A stretch of 64,000 bases of DNA from the NCBI GenBank assembly GCA_021776565.1, contig JAJFFQ010000023.1, positions 1-64,000 of the forward strand. Reading direction: 5' to 3'. This document shows positions 28,901 through 40,828 of this stretch, piece after piece. The notes beneath the pieces are model-generated. The model did not search any database. It was given only the letters and a program-made list of their open reading frames with translations, and was not told the origin of the DNA. Every line of letters begins with the position of its first letter. The first letter of the stretch is position 1. The stretch comes from Robiginitomaculum sp. (GTDB lineage Bacteria > Pseudomonadota > Alphaproteobacteria > Caulobacterales > Maricaulaceae). Position numbers and translations under genes: made by a program.

Positions 28901-29050
28901 CACACGGGCGTTGGCCTCTATTGGAGCTTCTCCTAAAAGGCGCCTGTTCATCCATTCGCCCAAGGTCAGGCCTTCATGCTGGGCGGCCGCTTTGGCCGCC
29001 TCACGTGCACGCGGATCAATACCCTTAACACTCCACGGCCCAGTGGCCAT
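25961..29050 (-). CDS. podJ: PodJ-like polar organelle development protein (coiled coil, TM, Sel1 repeats, peptidoglycan-binding domain)
   Basis: 1029 residues from the ATG at 29050, which has GGGAG 8 bases upstream; a GTG three codons earlier is less likely. The N-terminus GPWSVKGIDPRAREAAKAAA with TLGEWMNRRLL is the PodJ-type signature. Long coiled coils follow (about 50-430), then a proline-rich acidic region (to about 560), one membrane helix (about 585-605), a periplasmic low-complexity linker, about four Sel1 repeats (about 770-920), and a C-terminal peptidoglycan-binding domain (about 965-1025; GYNPGPADGNIGDATKRAV). In Caulobacter PodJ marks the new pole and recruits pilus and cell-cycle factors. 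The domain order matches; the length is close to the 974 residues of Caulobacter PodJ. Confidence 0.9.
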   Translation of the reverse strand: MATGPWSVKGIDPRAREAAKAAAQHEGLTLGEWMNRRLLGEAPIEANARVQTYERARFTAPGSLSILSNNANHLDVHDAIGELTARLEAAERRSTLAITGIDQSVLGMLTRLEGVEKAHTGVTDKLEGSLDTLEALAGKSRDELDRVINKVDRATEDSARRIDTVSEQTDLQLGRARHELSKELELVNSRSDELSQRLGAAERMTDNAVRTLEASFASVDDRMRQSEKNISENGSDGLSDMFSRRFKALSEELIHVVAQTRGQLASQIELQSAAPRLEQFEASLREMRNNLTSTEKRHANTLERIASEVGKLGNAIEHRFVETERNTAIGLDKMLDGRFREFQNDHAAAIDKIGDGLTGAITRLEEKLSTVEAQRSVEDNLETRMAAAEERTAKMIEDAMGRIHDRLDVSETQTQDESPVQKAMTALTERLEALEKPPDAMPPFDPTLSGSGTPPPLAATSAQDINCALEEVIRPPDMFSENAPPSLPPLPPEIVNQPDDEFGPVPDHEHQFAEAPSEVAPEAAPIISAPIYPPDEPAQRAPVGATADASFITAARRSVRVPGGGASSQGTAHSGGPPTPSGGSRKLLMAASFIAIIAIVGAGGMTFMDFGNRGSNTNPGPATADNGNWDSLINGTGNIDQNTQIAALPSPVDNDQQSSVQTPSLDGADTIPTFESPPEKEPAQASTPPKQNTASRPLPVQTVSQTPARTSQTASNTPASIPRSQPTIPVKAAPLEQASKTRAGQNQTSPGSIGNTGGNTGRLTIQQAAANGDPIAQFQLASAKIDAGDTQGGITLMRQAANRGLPIAQYRLGKLYEDGTGVAKDDTEGRRWTERAANGGNRRAMHNLAMMYAEGNSVPQSYETAAKWFQEAARMGLTNSQYNLAFLYEQGLGVPESLIEAFAWYSIAAKAGDGGAKERADEIGASLPVPAMGEANKLLANFSARPLDLAANGVFNNVSWARPQLNTAPNIARTQILLARLGYNPGPADGNIGDATKRAVIAYERDNGLAQTGRIDSALLTKLEAEAVN

Positions 29051-29177
29051 CCGAATCACTCCCCTCTTTGCTTACCCACAAGTTAGTCACACCTAGATGA
29101 GGTGTAAATATGCGGTATAACATACAACATACGGGGTTATCCCAAGGGGTAAGTCTGGTAACCCCGTGTCAACCTTG

Positions 29178-29224
29178 GTTAACAAAACCCCGATTTGCGT
29201 TAATATCGGGTAAATATGGTTAAC
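29178..29224 (-). promoter_or_regulatory. Cluster of CtrA-like sites in the podJ/nitroreductase intergenic region
   Basis: The region holds GTTAAC (29178-29183), a TTTA-N7-TTAA box on the minus strand (29200-29214) and TTAACCAT on the minus strand (29216-29223). The N7 box has one mismatch to the CtrA consensus. It lies 128 bp before podJ and about 30 bp before the nitroreductase start, so it could control either gene. Confidence 0.45.
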
Positions 29225-29255
29225 GTATCTTCACACAAAAAAGGGAGGAAGCCCT

Positions 29256-29939
29256 TTGTGTTCAAAGCATAAAGCCCAGTTTGTGCCGCTAAACGGCGTA
29301 GAGCCGCCGGACATGCACACCATGGAAACACGGGCGCAGACATTTTTTGCCCACATGCAGACCCGGCGCACCGTGCGGGACTTTTCACCCAGGGTCATAC
29401 CGCAAAAGATTATTGAGTATGCCATTCGTACCGCTGGTAGTGCTCCCTCTGGTGCCAATAAACAGCCCTGGTGTTTTGTGGCGATCAGCGATCCGGCCTT
29501 GAAAACACAAATACGTGTAGAGGCCGAAAAAGAAGAAAAGATATTTTATGCCGGCAAAGCGGGTAAGGAATGGTTACGTGATCTGGAGCACCTTGGCACC
29601 GACGAACACAAGCCATTTCTGGAAACCGCGCCCTGGTTGATTGTAGTTTTTCAACAAAATTATGGCATAGACAAGCAGACCGGCAAGCGCACCAAAAATT
29701 ACTATATTCATGAAAGTGTCGGCCTGGCGTGCGGCCTGCTGATCGCCAGTCTGCATACTGCCGGCCTGGCTACATTGACCCATACACCCAGCCCGATGAA
29801 TTTCTTGCGCGACCTTCTTGACCGGCCAAAAAACGAACGTGCGGTGATGATTGTGGTTGCGGGCCATGCGGATAAAAATGCTATGGTGCCTGACATCACA
29901 CGCAAGGCACTCGAAGACGTTGCCATTTTCAAAGTTTAG
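29256..29939 (+). CDS. Nitroreductase-family flavoprotein
   Basis: 227 residues from a TTG at 29256, supported by GGGAGG 7 bases upstream. The first ATG at 29313 would give about 208 residues and keeps the whole domain. FMN-binding features are MQTRRTVRDFSPRVIPQKII, TAGSAPSGANKQPWCFV and the C-terminal GLATLTHTPSPMNFLRDLL. The sequence resembles the iodotyrosine-deiodinase/BluB-side branch of the nitroreductase fold more than NfsB, but the substrate cannot be told. The stop codon touches the left arm of a 25-bp inverted repeat. Confidence 0.85.
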   Translation: MCSKHKAQFVPLNGVEPPDMHTMETRAQTFFAHMQTRRTVRDFSPRVIPQKIIEYAIRTAGSAPSGANKQPWCFVAISDPALKTQIRVEAEKEEKIFYAGKAGKEWLRDLEHLGTDEHKPFLETAPWLIVVFQQNYGIDKQTGKRTKNYYIHESVGLACGLLIASLHTAGLATLTHTPSPMNFLRDLLDRPKNERAVMIVVAGHADKNAMVPDITRKALEDVAIFKV

Positions 29940-30026
29940 GGTCAGGCCTCATTACTATCATCCTTTCTCCTGTTCAGGCACAAAACCTGTTCTTGCAGAA
30001 TGGATGATAGTAATGAGGCCTGACCC
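29939..30026. repeat. 88-bp element with 25-bp perfect inverted repeats
   Basis: Bases 29939-29963, which begin GGGTCAGGCCTCATTACTAT, are the exact inverse of 30002-30026, with a 38-bp spacer that contains CCTGTTC twice. It begins at the last base of the nitroreductase stop and ends 28 bp before the next gene. A stem this long and perfect points to a recently inserted miniature inverted-repeat or REP-type element. It would also act as a strong RNA hairpin between the two genes. No open frame fits in it. Confidence 0.85.
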
Positions 30027-30054
30027 TGGGGAGTCAATATGAAAGGTATACATC

Positions 30055-31200
30055 ATGTTCGACGACCTGAACTTGCAATCCGACTATTGCCAGAAAACCT
30101 CACCGTTATACGCAACACTATTTGAAACTCTGACCGGGTATTGCAAGGCCCATAATGCCGGAACAACTGACCCGGATCTGATCGCATTTTTTGAAACCGC
30201 AAACGCCTGTTGGCAGGGGCGTACTTTTATCGCCTGGTTTGAACGCCCGCTATTGCTGGCCGGTGCCCTTCACCAACAGGTCTTGCAAGGGCATGCTCCC
30301 TTACTGGCGTCATTTTATGCCAGCGCTGGCGGTAGTTTTACCCGCCAACAAAGTGCCAGTTTTGCCCGCGCATTGAAAACAACGCTTGGTCAGCGCCATC
30401 AGGCCATGGCCGCATTTATATCGCAAGACACCATCCAGACCAATGAAACCTCACGGGGGCTGACCTGGTTGTTACCATTATTGGAGCATTGGGCAGGAAA
30501 ACGCCCGGCGGTTTCACTGATTGAACTTGGGTGCAGTGCTGGTCTGGGCCTGGTTGCCGACTGTTATGGCTATCAGGTTGCACTGCAGGGTGGATTACAA
30601 TGGTCGCAAGGCGGCAGCCCGGATTTTGACATAAATCTGAAAGGCGGCGGCGCTGCGGCAGCGATGACTTCACTGGCGCATATGCAAGGCCTAAGCAGTG
30701 CCATACGCAGACGTATCGGCTGTGATTTACGCACTCTGGATTGCCAGAATAATACCCAAAAACACATTTTAGAGGCTTTTATCTGGGGTGATAACCTACC
30801 CAGGCTTAACCGTCTTCATGCTGCCATGGCAACGCAGCAGAAAAACACTGTGGATTTTGAAGATGGCGACATGGTTGATTGTGTGAGGCGCCTCGCCGCC
30901 AGGCCATTTGCAGACACACCGATGATCTGCCTCTTTAACACCGTGGCCACATGCTATCTGGATAACGCCCATTATGCACGCCTACGTGAAACAATCAGTG
31001 CCGCTTTTCATGACCAATGGGCCGATAAGGATTGCCTGTGGATCGAACTTGAAATGCCGCGCGAGGGCGAAGCCGTTCCTGATTACGCAACGGATGCCGA
31101 ATGTTTGATCCGTGTTCATACACGAGATCAGCACGGCGGACTAACCATTCGTTATTTTGGTGCGGCAAGTGCGCACCCGACGGAGATTATGATTTATTGA
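30055..31200 (+). CDS. DUF2332 family protein, methyltransferase-like
   Basis: 381 residues. The pattern fits the DUF2332 family: an N-terminal helical region with SPLYATLFETLTGYC and ERPLLLAGALHQQVLQG, then a central SAM-binding-like motif LIELGCSAGLGLVADCYGY, and a C-terminal region including ICLFNTVATCYL. The glycine-rich ELGCSAGL loop suggests a Rossmann methyltransferase fold, but no activity has been shown that can be cited here. Its ATG (30055) follows an AAAGG. It is transcribed away from the inverted-repeat element and ends convergent with atpC. Confidence 0.78.
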   Translation: MFDDLNLQSDYCQKTSPLYATLFETLTGYCKAHNAGTTDPDLIAFFETANACWQGRTFIAWFERPLLLAGALHQQVLQGHAPLLASFYASAGGSFTRQQSASFARALKTTLGQRHQAMAAFISQDTIQTNETSRGLTWLLPLLEHWAGKRPAVSLIELGCSAGLGLVADCYGYQVALQGGLQWSQGGSPDFDINLKGGGAAAAMTSLAHMQGLSSAIRRRIGCDLRTLDCQNNTQKHILEAFIWGDNLPRLNRLHAAMATQQKNTVDFEDGDMVDCVRRLAARPFADTPMICLFNTVATCYLDNAHYARLRETISAAFHDQWADKDCLWIELEMPREGEAVPDYATDAECLIRVHTRDQHGGLTIRYFGAASAHPTEIMIY

Positions 31201-31211
31201 AATTCTAATTT

Positions 31212-31613
31212 TCAACCACCCAGGGCGTCATTAAGACCGCGCACATACTCAAGCCGTGCATTGGCCGTCTCACGTTTTTCGTCCGTGTCAGCATCGCGGG
31301 CATTTTCTTCGGCATTGCGTAAGTCCTGCGCAATTTTACCGGCGTCCAGCTCAGCCAGATCCACGGCTTCCTCGGCCAGAATAATCAAGCCGTCGGGGGT
31401 AACATCGGCAAACCCGCCGCGCAGGAACATGCGCTGTGTCTCATTACCATTTCTGATGGTGATGGTGCCGGGGCGGATGGTGGTCATCACCGGTGCGTGG
31501 TTGGGAAGAACGCCAAAATCGCCTTCTTCACCCGGCACATCAACACCATCAACCTCGCCAGAAAAAAGCTCCTTTTCCGGAGAAACCAGTGAGAATTGTA
31601 ATTTACCAGTCAT
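31212..31613 (-). CDS. atpC: ATP synthase F1 subunit epsilon
   Basis: 133 residues from the ATG at 31613, placed 9 bases after AAGG and beginning TGKLQFSLVSPEKELFSGEV as is usual; the frame stays open 9 codons further. An N-terminal beta-sandwich (about 1-85; PGEEGDFGVLPNHAPVMTTI) and a C-terminal helical pair rich in Ala/Glu (ENARDADTDEKRETANARLE) form the central-stalk regulatory subunit. It overlaps the preceding YHS-like gene by 11 bp and is the last gene of the operon. Confidence 0.95.
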   Translation of the reverse strand: MTGKLQFSLVSPEKELFSGEVDGVDVPGEEGDFGVLPNHAPVMTTIRPGTITIRNGNETQRMFLRGGFADVTPDGLIILAEEAVDLAELDAGKIAQDLRNAEENARDADTDEKRETANARLEYVRGLNDALGG

Positions 31614-31818
31614 TGCCATCATCCTTGCGCTTTTGAGCACTCATTTTGCTCTCAAAAAGGCGGGTGGCCGCCTCGAACTTGTCGCGGCAACCGGGATTGC
31701 AAAATCCGACCGTTTGCCCACGATACAGGCTTAAACTATCGGCACTGACCGGATCACCGGACCAGGGGCACACATCATTGATGCAGTCCTCAAGTCGCAA
31801 TGTCTGCTCTGCGCCCAT
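31603..31818 (-). CDS. Small YHS-like four-cysteine protein inside the atp operon
   Basis: 71 residues. The core is CPWSGDPVSADSLSLYRGQT followed by VGFCNPGCRDKFEAATRLFE. Four cysteines (CINDVC and CNPGC) could bind a metal, as in YHS/TRASH-type domains. Proteins of this kind occur widely in alphaproteobacteria and are often mislabelled. The gene starts 3 bp after the atpD stop and overlaps the atpC start by 11 bp, so it is cotranslated with the F1 subunits. A role in ATP synthase assembly or in metal sensing is speculation; position is the only evidence. Confidence 0.8.
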   Translation of the reverse strand: MGAEQTLRLEDCINDVCPWSGDPVSADSLSLYRGQTVGFCNPGCRDKFEAATRLFESKMSAQKRKDDGNDW

Positions 31819-31821
31819 TAG

Positions 31822-33285
<1,464 letters not shown>

Positions 33286-33310
33286 TTATAAGAGCCTTGT
33301 TTGCAAGGCT

Positions 33311-34198
33311 CTATACGGCTTCTGCACCGGCAATAATTTCAATCAGTTCAGTGGTAATCATGCTTTGGCGTTTACGGTTGTATTGCAATGACAATTTGTC
33401 GATCATTTCACCGGCATTGCGGGTGGAGTTATCCATGGCCGACATTTTAGCGCCCATTTCACCGGCAACATTTTCCAGCAAAGCCTGAAAGATTTGTGTG
33501 GTGAGATTACGCGGCAGTAAAATTTTAAGAATATCTTCCTCATCCGGCTCATAATCATAGGCGGCGCCGCCAAGATCGGGCACACCAATGTCATCATCCA
33601 GCCCATCCTTGGCCGGGATCAGCGTTTGAGCGGTTGGAATTTGTGAAATGACTGATTTGAACCGTGAAAACACCAAAGTGCAAACATCAAATTCCCCGGC
33701 TTCAAAAAGCTCAAGAATTCTTGCAGCAATCTTGGCAGCAATGGTGCTGTCTATATTTTTATGTTCACGCAGCGAAATGATGTCGATAATCTGATCGGGA
33801 TAAACACGTTTGATCTGGTCGGCGGCTTTTACCCCGACGCACAGGATTTTGACGGTTTTGCCATCTTTTATCAAACCAGATGCTTCGGCGCGGGCATGGC
33901 GGGCAATCTGGCTGTTAAAGCCGCCGCAAAGGCCGCGATCTGCACTGGCCACCACCAAAAGGTGCGTGTCGGCCTTGCCGGTGCCGACCAGTAATTCCGG
34001 GGCGCCGGGACGACCGTCCATGGCAGACGATAAATTACCCACAACTGCGCTCATACGGGCCGCATACGGGCGGGCGGCCTCAACCGCCTCTTGTGCCCGA
34101 CGCAATTTGGCCGCGGCCACCATCTGCATGGCCTTGGTGATTTTCTGAATGGATTTCACGCTATCGATGCGATCGCGAAATTCCTTCAAACTCGCCAT
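33311..34198 (-). CDS. atpG: ATP synthase F1 subunit gamma
   Basis: 295 residues. The rotor shaft of F1: N-terminal helix [20 protein letters not shown] with [14 protein letters not shown], the central Rossmann-like domain ([16 protein letters not shown]) and the C-terminal helix [20 protein letters not shown] with [17 protein letters not shown]. All family landmarks and the length are normal. It lies between atpA and atpD with gaps of 23 and 37 bp. Confidence 0.98.
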   Translation of the reverse strand: MASLKEFRDRIDSVKSIQKITKAMQMVAAAKLRRAQEAVEAARPYAARMSAVVGNLSSAMDGRPGAPELLVGTGKADTHLLVVASADRGLCGGFNSQIARHARAEASGLIKDGKTVKILCVGVKAADQIKRVYPDQIIDIISLREHKNIDSTIAAKIAARILELFEAGEFDVCTLVFSRFKSVISQIPTAQTLIPAKDGLDDDIGVPDLGGAAYDYEPDEEDILKILLPRNLTTQIFQALLENVAGEMGAKMSAMDNSTRNAGEMIDKLSLQYNRKRQSMITTELIEIIAGAEAV

Positions 34199-34221
34199 AG
34201 GACTAATCCTTTATGCCACAC

Positions 34222-36314
<2,093 letters not shown>

Positions 36315-36606
36315 TCTATTCCATCCGTTGCCAAAATGACTGCCGTCATTTTACGGCATGTCAACACATTGATTTTGCTTTGGTTTGTGCGAGTTATTGA
36401 ATGAAGAATTTTTGCAAACCCTCACAGCCCGGCGGGGGCATAGCACGCTCTAATGGGGGGGGCAAGATGGCGACGGCAGCATGGCCAGTTTCTTGCTCTT
36501 GTTGGCGCTCTTGCCCCTTATAAACCCGGTAAAAAACGCTGCTCCACCTAATATTAACATCTTTGTGTCAAGTTTCTTGCCTAACGGGGTAAAAGAGCAA
36601 GAATAA
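36315..36606. promoter_or_regulatory. Divergent intergenic region between atpH and the hybrid kinase
   Basis: 292 bp must hold the promoter of the atp operon (minus) and that of the kinase gene (plus). A run of eight G residues lies at 36455-36462, close to the GGCGGGGGCA stretch at 36431-36440. No clear promoter boxes were recognised. Confidence 0.5.
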
Positions 36607-38553
36607 ATGTCTCCTATACGCATCACGGAACTGGCCGTTTTTCGCTCGCGCACTGCGCTTGTGGTGCTTGCTATAACCCTGACCATCGCCATGGTTGTCG
36701 GCCTGGGTCTGACGGTACGCAGAGCCACCACCAGTATTACCGATGCTTCACAGACCAGCGCCAAGCTGGCCCAAATTCACGGTGATCTGGTTTCTATCAA
36801 CCGCGAACGTGGCTTTGTTATTCGCGCCGCCAAGGAAAGCGGTGACCGGCGCTGGGAAAGCCGCTACCGCTCGCTTGGGGCACAACTGGATAAACGCCTT
36901 CATGATGCCAGCGTGCTGGCGGTAAGCCCTGCGGTCAAGGCAGCAGCAGCGCGGGCCAGTCAAGCCCGCCAGCGTGCGGCACCGGCAGAGGCCCGTGCCT
37001 TCACCCAGATACGCAAGGGCAATGCAGTAAAGGCCAGCCAAATCATTAGTGATCCGCATTATGTTGCCGATGCGGATGCGTACAACATGGCTGTGGACAA
37101 GCTGCTCACCGCCACATGGGATCATGTCGAACATCAACGTGTAGCGGCGCAAGGCACTATACGTTTTGCTCTCATGTGTGCGGTTCTGGTGCTTATTGTT
37201 CTTAGCATTATCTGGTATGCAATTTTGCGGGATGCACAAAAGCGCGGTGCTGCACTGGCCGTGGCGCAGGCTGAACTGCTGGCTTATCGCGACAAGCTGG
37301 AGCAGCGCGTGCGCGAACGCACTCAGGCCCTGAAAAAGGCGCGGGACAAGTCAGAAAGCGCCAGTAAGGCAAAGTCCGAGTTTCTGGCGGTTATGAGCCA
37401 TGAAATACGCACCCCCTTGAACGGTATACTGGGCATGACCACAGCCTTGATAGAGACCAAGGTTTCAGACGATCAACGCTCCATGCTGAATGTCGTTGAG
37501 CAATCAGGGGCGTCACTGCTCACCATACTCAATGACGTGCTGGATATGTCAAAGATTGAGGCCGGTGAATTTACCCTTAACAAGGCGGACTTTACCTTTG
37601 ACGAAATTTCACACTCATCACTGGAAATGTTTGGTAATGCGGCGCGATCCAAAAACCTTACCTTTGACGTTCACTCTACTATCAGCCCCGACACACGTTT
37701 TACCGGCGATGCCGCCCGTATCAGGCAAGTTTTGAATAACCTCCTGTCCAATGCGGTAAAATTTACCAATGAAGGCGGTATAGACGTTAAATTATCAGAA
37801 GAAACCGATAAGCAGGGTGCTACCCATCTGTGCATTGCCGTACATGATACTGGCCCCGGTATTCCAGAGAAATCGCAACACAGTGTTTTTGACCGGTTTA
37901 CTCAAGTCGATTCATCCTTAAGCCGCGCTCATGAAGGCACCGGGCTTGGTCTGGCCATCTGCAAGGAACTGGTTTGTTCCATGGGCGGTGAAATTGATCT
38001 CAAGAGCGAGCCGGGCAAAGGGTCATGCTTTCGGTTTTTTGTCACTGTCAAAAAATGCGAAACTCTGGAAATTGAAAAAAGTCAGCCAAAAGCCAGATCC
38101 AGGAATGACAAGCCTGTGAAAAAAGCCAAACGCGCGCTTCGTATTCTGGTCGCCGAGGATAATCCAACCAACCGCATGGTCATCAAATCCATCCTTAGCC
38201 ATGCCAAGGCTGATGTTACCTTTGTTGAAGATGGCTGTGAAGCGGTGAAAACCTGGCAATCGCAACCCTTTGATCTGGTGTTGATGGACATTCAGATGCC
38301 CCAAATGAACGGCGTTGAGGCCACTCAAGCCATCCGCAAAATCGAAAACGATGAGGCCATGCCCCATATTCCTATCGTAGCAGTGACCGCTAACGCCATG
38401 CCGCATCAACGAAAAGAATATCTGGCCGCCGGCATGGACGACCATGTGGCCAAGCCCATCGAACCACAGCGTCTTTTTTCGGCCATGAAAAGCGCCATCA
38501 ACAAGCATAAAGCTGCCAACGATGAGGCCCAGCCAAAGGCTGTAAACGGGTAA
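36607..38553 (+). CDS. Hybrid sensor histidine kinase/response regulator
   Basis: 648 residues. Two membrane helices (about 16-37 and 184-207) bracket a helical periplasmic sensor of about 145 residues rich in Arg/Ala, resembling four-helix-bundle sensors. A coiled coil leads to HisKA with the phospho-acceptor histidine in FLAVMSHEIRTPLNGILGM (about residue 265). The HATPase domain follows (NNLLSNAVKFTNEGG, DTGPGIPE, GTGLGLAICKEL). The C-terminal receiver carries ILVAEDNPTNRMV and the phospho-acceptor LVLMDIQMPQMNG, plus the AVTANAM switch region. There is no separate response regulator or Hpt gene next to it, so the output is unknown. It is divergent from atpH. Confidence 0.95.
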   Translation: MSPIRITELAVFRSRTALVVLAITLTIAMVVGLGLTVRRATTSITDASQTSAKLAQIHGDLVSINRERGFVIRAAKESGDRRWESRYRSLGAQLDKRLHDASVLAVSPAVKAAAARASQARQRAAPAEARAFTQIRKGNAVKASQIISDPHYVADADAYNMAVDKLLTATWDHVEHQRVAAQGTIRFALMCAVLVLIVLSIIWYAILRDAQKRGAALAVAQAELLAYRDKLEQRVRERTQALKKARDKSESASKAKSEFLAVMSHEIRTPLNGILGMTTALIETKVSDDQRSMLNVVEQSGASLLTILNDVLDMSKIEAGEFTLNKADFTFDEISHSSLEMFGNAARSKNLTFDVHSTISPDTRFTGDAARIRQVLNNLLSNAVKFTNEGGIDVKLSEETDKQGATHLCIAVHDTGPGIPEKSQHSVFDRFTQVDSSLSRAHEGTGLGLAICKELVCSMGGEIDLKSEPGKGSCFRFFVTVKKCETLEIEKSQPKARSRNDKPVKKAKRALRILVAEDNPTNRMVIKSILSHAKADVTFVEDGCEAVKTWQSQPFDLVLMDIQMPQMNGVEATQAIRKIENDEAMPHIPIVAVTANAMPHQRKEYLAAGMDDHVAKPIEPQRLFSAMKSAINKHKAANDEAQPKAVNG

Positions 38554-38556
38554 GTT

Positions 38557-40740
38557 TTACAAAAAGGAATACGGGTCAATATCGACCTTAAGGCGTACAT
38601 TGCGGTCAAGCTTCACGCGTTTGCGCCAGGATTGAACAAGGGCAGAGACATCCACCTTGCGCGCCGCGCGCACCAGCAATCTGCGCCGCCAGCGCCCGCG
38701 AACACGATTTAGTGGCGGCTCGCTCGGCCCCCATATATCCACATCCTCTACCAAAGGGGCGACGGCTACAAAAGCGCGCGCGGCATTGATGACCTCTTGC
38801 TCATTTGGTGCTGAAAAAATCAAGGCAGCCAGACGGCCATAGGGCGGAAAGCCCATATCTTCACGCAAACCCAGCTCTGCTGCAATAAATGTTTCCCGAT
38901 CCCCCGAGCACAAGGCCAATATGGCCTCATGGTCGGGTTGATGGGTTTGCAAAATGGCCCGGCCCGGATGCGCGGCCCGACCTGCCCGGCCTGCCACCTG
39001 CACCAGGGTCTGGTATGTGCGCTCGCCAGCGCGCAGATCAGCACCGTGCAAACCCATATCGGCATCAACAACACCCACGAGGGTCAGGCGTGGAAAGTTA
39101 TGCCCCTTGGCAGCCATTTGGGTGCCGATGAGAATATCAATATCGCCGCGCTCCATACGGGCAATCAAATCGCGCACATCGGCCGCACTGTTCGCAGTAT
39201 CAGAGGAAAACACTTCAGCGCGGGCGTTAGAAAAGCGCGCTTGCACCTCCTCCAGCAATCGCTCAACCCCCGGGCCAACGGGGTGCAGCGAGCCTTCTGC
39301 GCCGCACGCAGGACAGGCCGCAGGTTTGGGCATGGAATACCCGGTCAAATGGCAAACAAGGCGACCACTATAGCGGTGCTCAACAAGGTAGGTGGCGCTG
39401 TCGGGCGCTTGCATACGCATCCCGCAGTTTCGACAAATGGTCAGGGGTGCATAACCGCGCCTGTTCAAAAACAACAGGCATTGCTCGTCCCGCTCTATGG
39501 TGCGCGTCATGGCTTCAAGCAAAGGAGCGGACAGCCAGCATCCGGCCTCTGGCGGGTGTTCTCTTAAATCCACCGTTGATATGGGCGGCAGCACCGCTGT
39601 TCCGGGTCGGGCTGATAATCGTACATGAGCATAACGCCCGGAGCGCGCATTGACCAGACTTTCCAGCGATGGCGTTGCCGAGGCCAGAATGACCGCAGCA
39701 TCGGCAAATCTGGCCCGGGCCACGGCCATATCACGGGCATGATACGATACGCCTTCTTCCTGTTTGAAAGAGGTATCGTGTTCTTCATCAACAATAATCA
39801 GGCGCAAATTGGCAAAGGGTAAAAACAAGGCCGAACGGGCACCGACAATAATGCGGGCGCGACCATGAGCGACTTCACGCCAGACCCGGCGACGTTGCAC
39901 GGTTGAGCGTTCAGAATGCCACTCGGCGGGCGGTGCACCAAAGCGTTGCTCAAAGCGTGCCAGCACATCCTGTGTCAGGGCAATTTCGGGCAAAAGCACC
40001 AGTATTTGTGCATTCTGGTTACGGGCCAGCACATCGGCAATCGCTTCAAAATAAACTTCGGTTTTGCCAGATCCGGTAACTCCGTCCAGCAGTGCTGGTG
40101 CAAAACTGTCGCGTCGGGTTAATGTCAACATGGCAGCACCAGCAGCACTTTGCGATGGCGTTAGCGTCACCCCCTTGCCCGCAGAGTCTGGTGGATCAAA
40201 AGGATAATCTGTGGGACGGTCTATCATGGTAAGACCACCCGCATCCGCCAGGGCCTTGACCACACCAGGCGAAACGCTGGCCCGGCGTGCCAGTTCTGCT
40301 GCGCTAAAGTGACCATCACCAGCGACGGCCAGAATTTTCTCCCGTGCCGGGGTCATTTTGTCCGGCCTTTGCGGTGCTGGTATATAAACACGTTGCACCG
40401 GGGCTGGGCGCCGCGCATCAGGGCTGCAGAGCACCATGCGCAACACAACGCCCTGTAAATGACAGGTATAACGCGCAACAAAGTCAACAAACGCAAGGCA
40501 GGATGCTGGCAAAGGCGGAACATCCAGCACCGTCTCAATGATTTTCAGGGTGCGCGTTTTGTCCTTTTCTTTGGCCTCACGGATAGTCCAGACAATGCCG
40601 TGTACCAGTTTTTTCCCCAATGGAGCCAACACATAACTGCCCTCAACAAGGGGCATATCTACGGGAATTTCATAGTCAAACGGTTCGGGAATGGCCATAG
40701 GGAACAAAACCGATGCCAAATACCTTGATCCAGCACTCAT
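38557..40740 (-). CDS. priA: Primosomal replication restart helicase PriA
   Basis: 727 residues. The 3' DNA-binding domain comes first (about 1-100; VLFPMAIPEPFDYEIP and GSYVLAPLGKKLVHGIVW), then the helicase with Walker A LLDGVTGSGKTEVYFEA, DEEHDTSFKQEEGVSYHARD, and motifs GTQMAAKGHNFPRLTLVGVV and VQVAGRAGRAAHPG. Zinc-binding cysteines are seen in CRNCGMRMQ and CPACGAEG. The protein reloads the replisome at stalled forks. Its 3' end is 3 bp from the convergent kinase gene; the gene stands alone on the minus strand. Confidence 0.96.
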   Translation of the reverse strand: MSAGSRYLASVLFPMAIPEPFDYEIPVDMPLVEGSYVLAPLGKKLVHGIVWTIREAKEKDKTRTLKIIETVLDVPPLPASCLAFVDFVARYTCHLQGVVLRMVLCSPDARRPAPVQRVYIPAPQRPDKMTPAREKILAVAGDGHFSAAELARRASVSPGVVKALADAGGLTMIDRPTDYPFDPPDSAGKGVTLTPSQSAAGAAMLTLTRRDSFAPALLDGVTGSGKTEVYFEAIADVLARNQNAQILVLLPEIALTQDVLARFEQRFGAPPAEWHSERSTVQRRRVWREVAHGRARIIVGARSALFLPFANLRLIIVDEEHDTSFKQEEGVSYHARDMAVARARFADAAVILASATPSLESLVNARSGRYAHVRLSARPGTAVLPPISTVDLREHPPEAGCWLSAPLLEAMTRTIERDEQCLLFLNRRGYAPLTICRNCGMRMQAPDSATYLVEHRYSGRLVCHLTGYSMPKPAACPACGAEGSLHPVGPGVERLLEEVQARFSNARAEVFSSDTANSAADVRDLIARMERGDIDILIGTQMAAKGHNFPRLTLVGVVDADMGLHGADLRAGERTYQTLVQVAGRAGRAAHPGRAILQTHQPDHEAILALCSGDRETFIAAELGLREDMGFPPYGRLAALIFSAPNEQEVINAARAFVAVAPLVEDVDIWGPSEPPLNRVRGRWRRRLLVRAARKVDVSALVQSWRKRVKLDRNVRLKVDIDPYSFL

Positions 40741-40828
40741 TGGTACCCCCCCATCTGGCAGGGGCGCATTGTGCAGGTTAGACTAAGCGAATCACTATTC
40801 ATGTGAGACAATATAGAGGGCATTTTCC

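Noticed and set aside
30039-30125. 28-codon leader frame before the DUF2332 gene
   Set aside because: It overlaps the gene start in another frame and shows no leader-peptide pattern.
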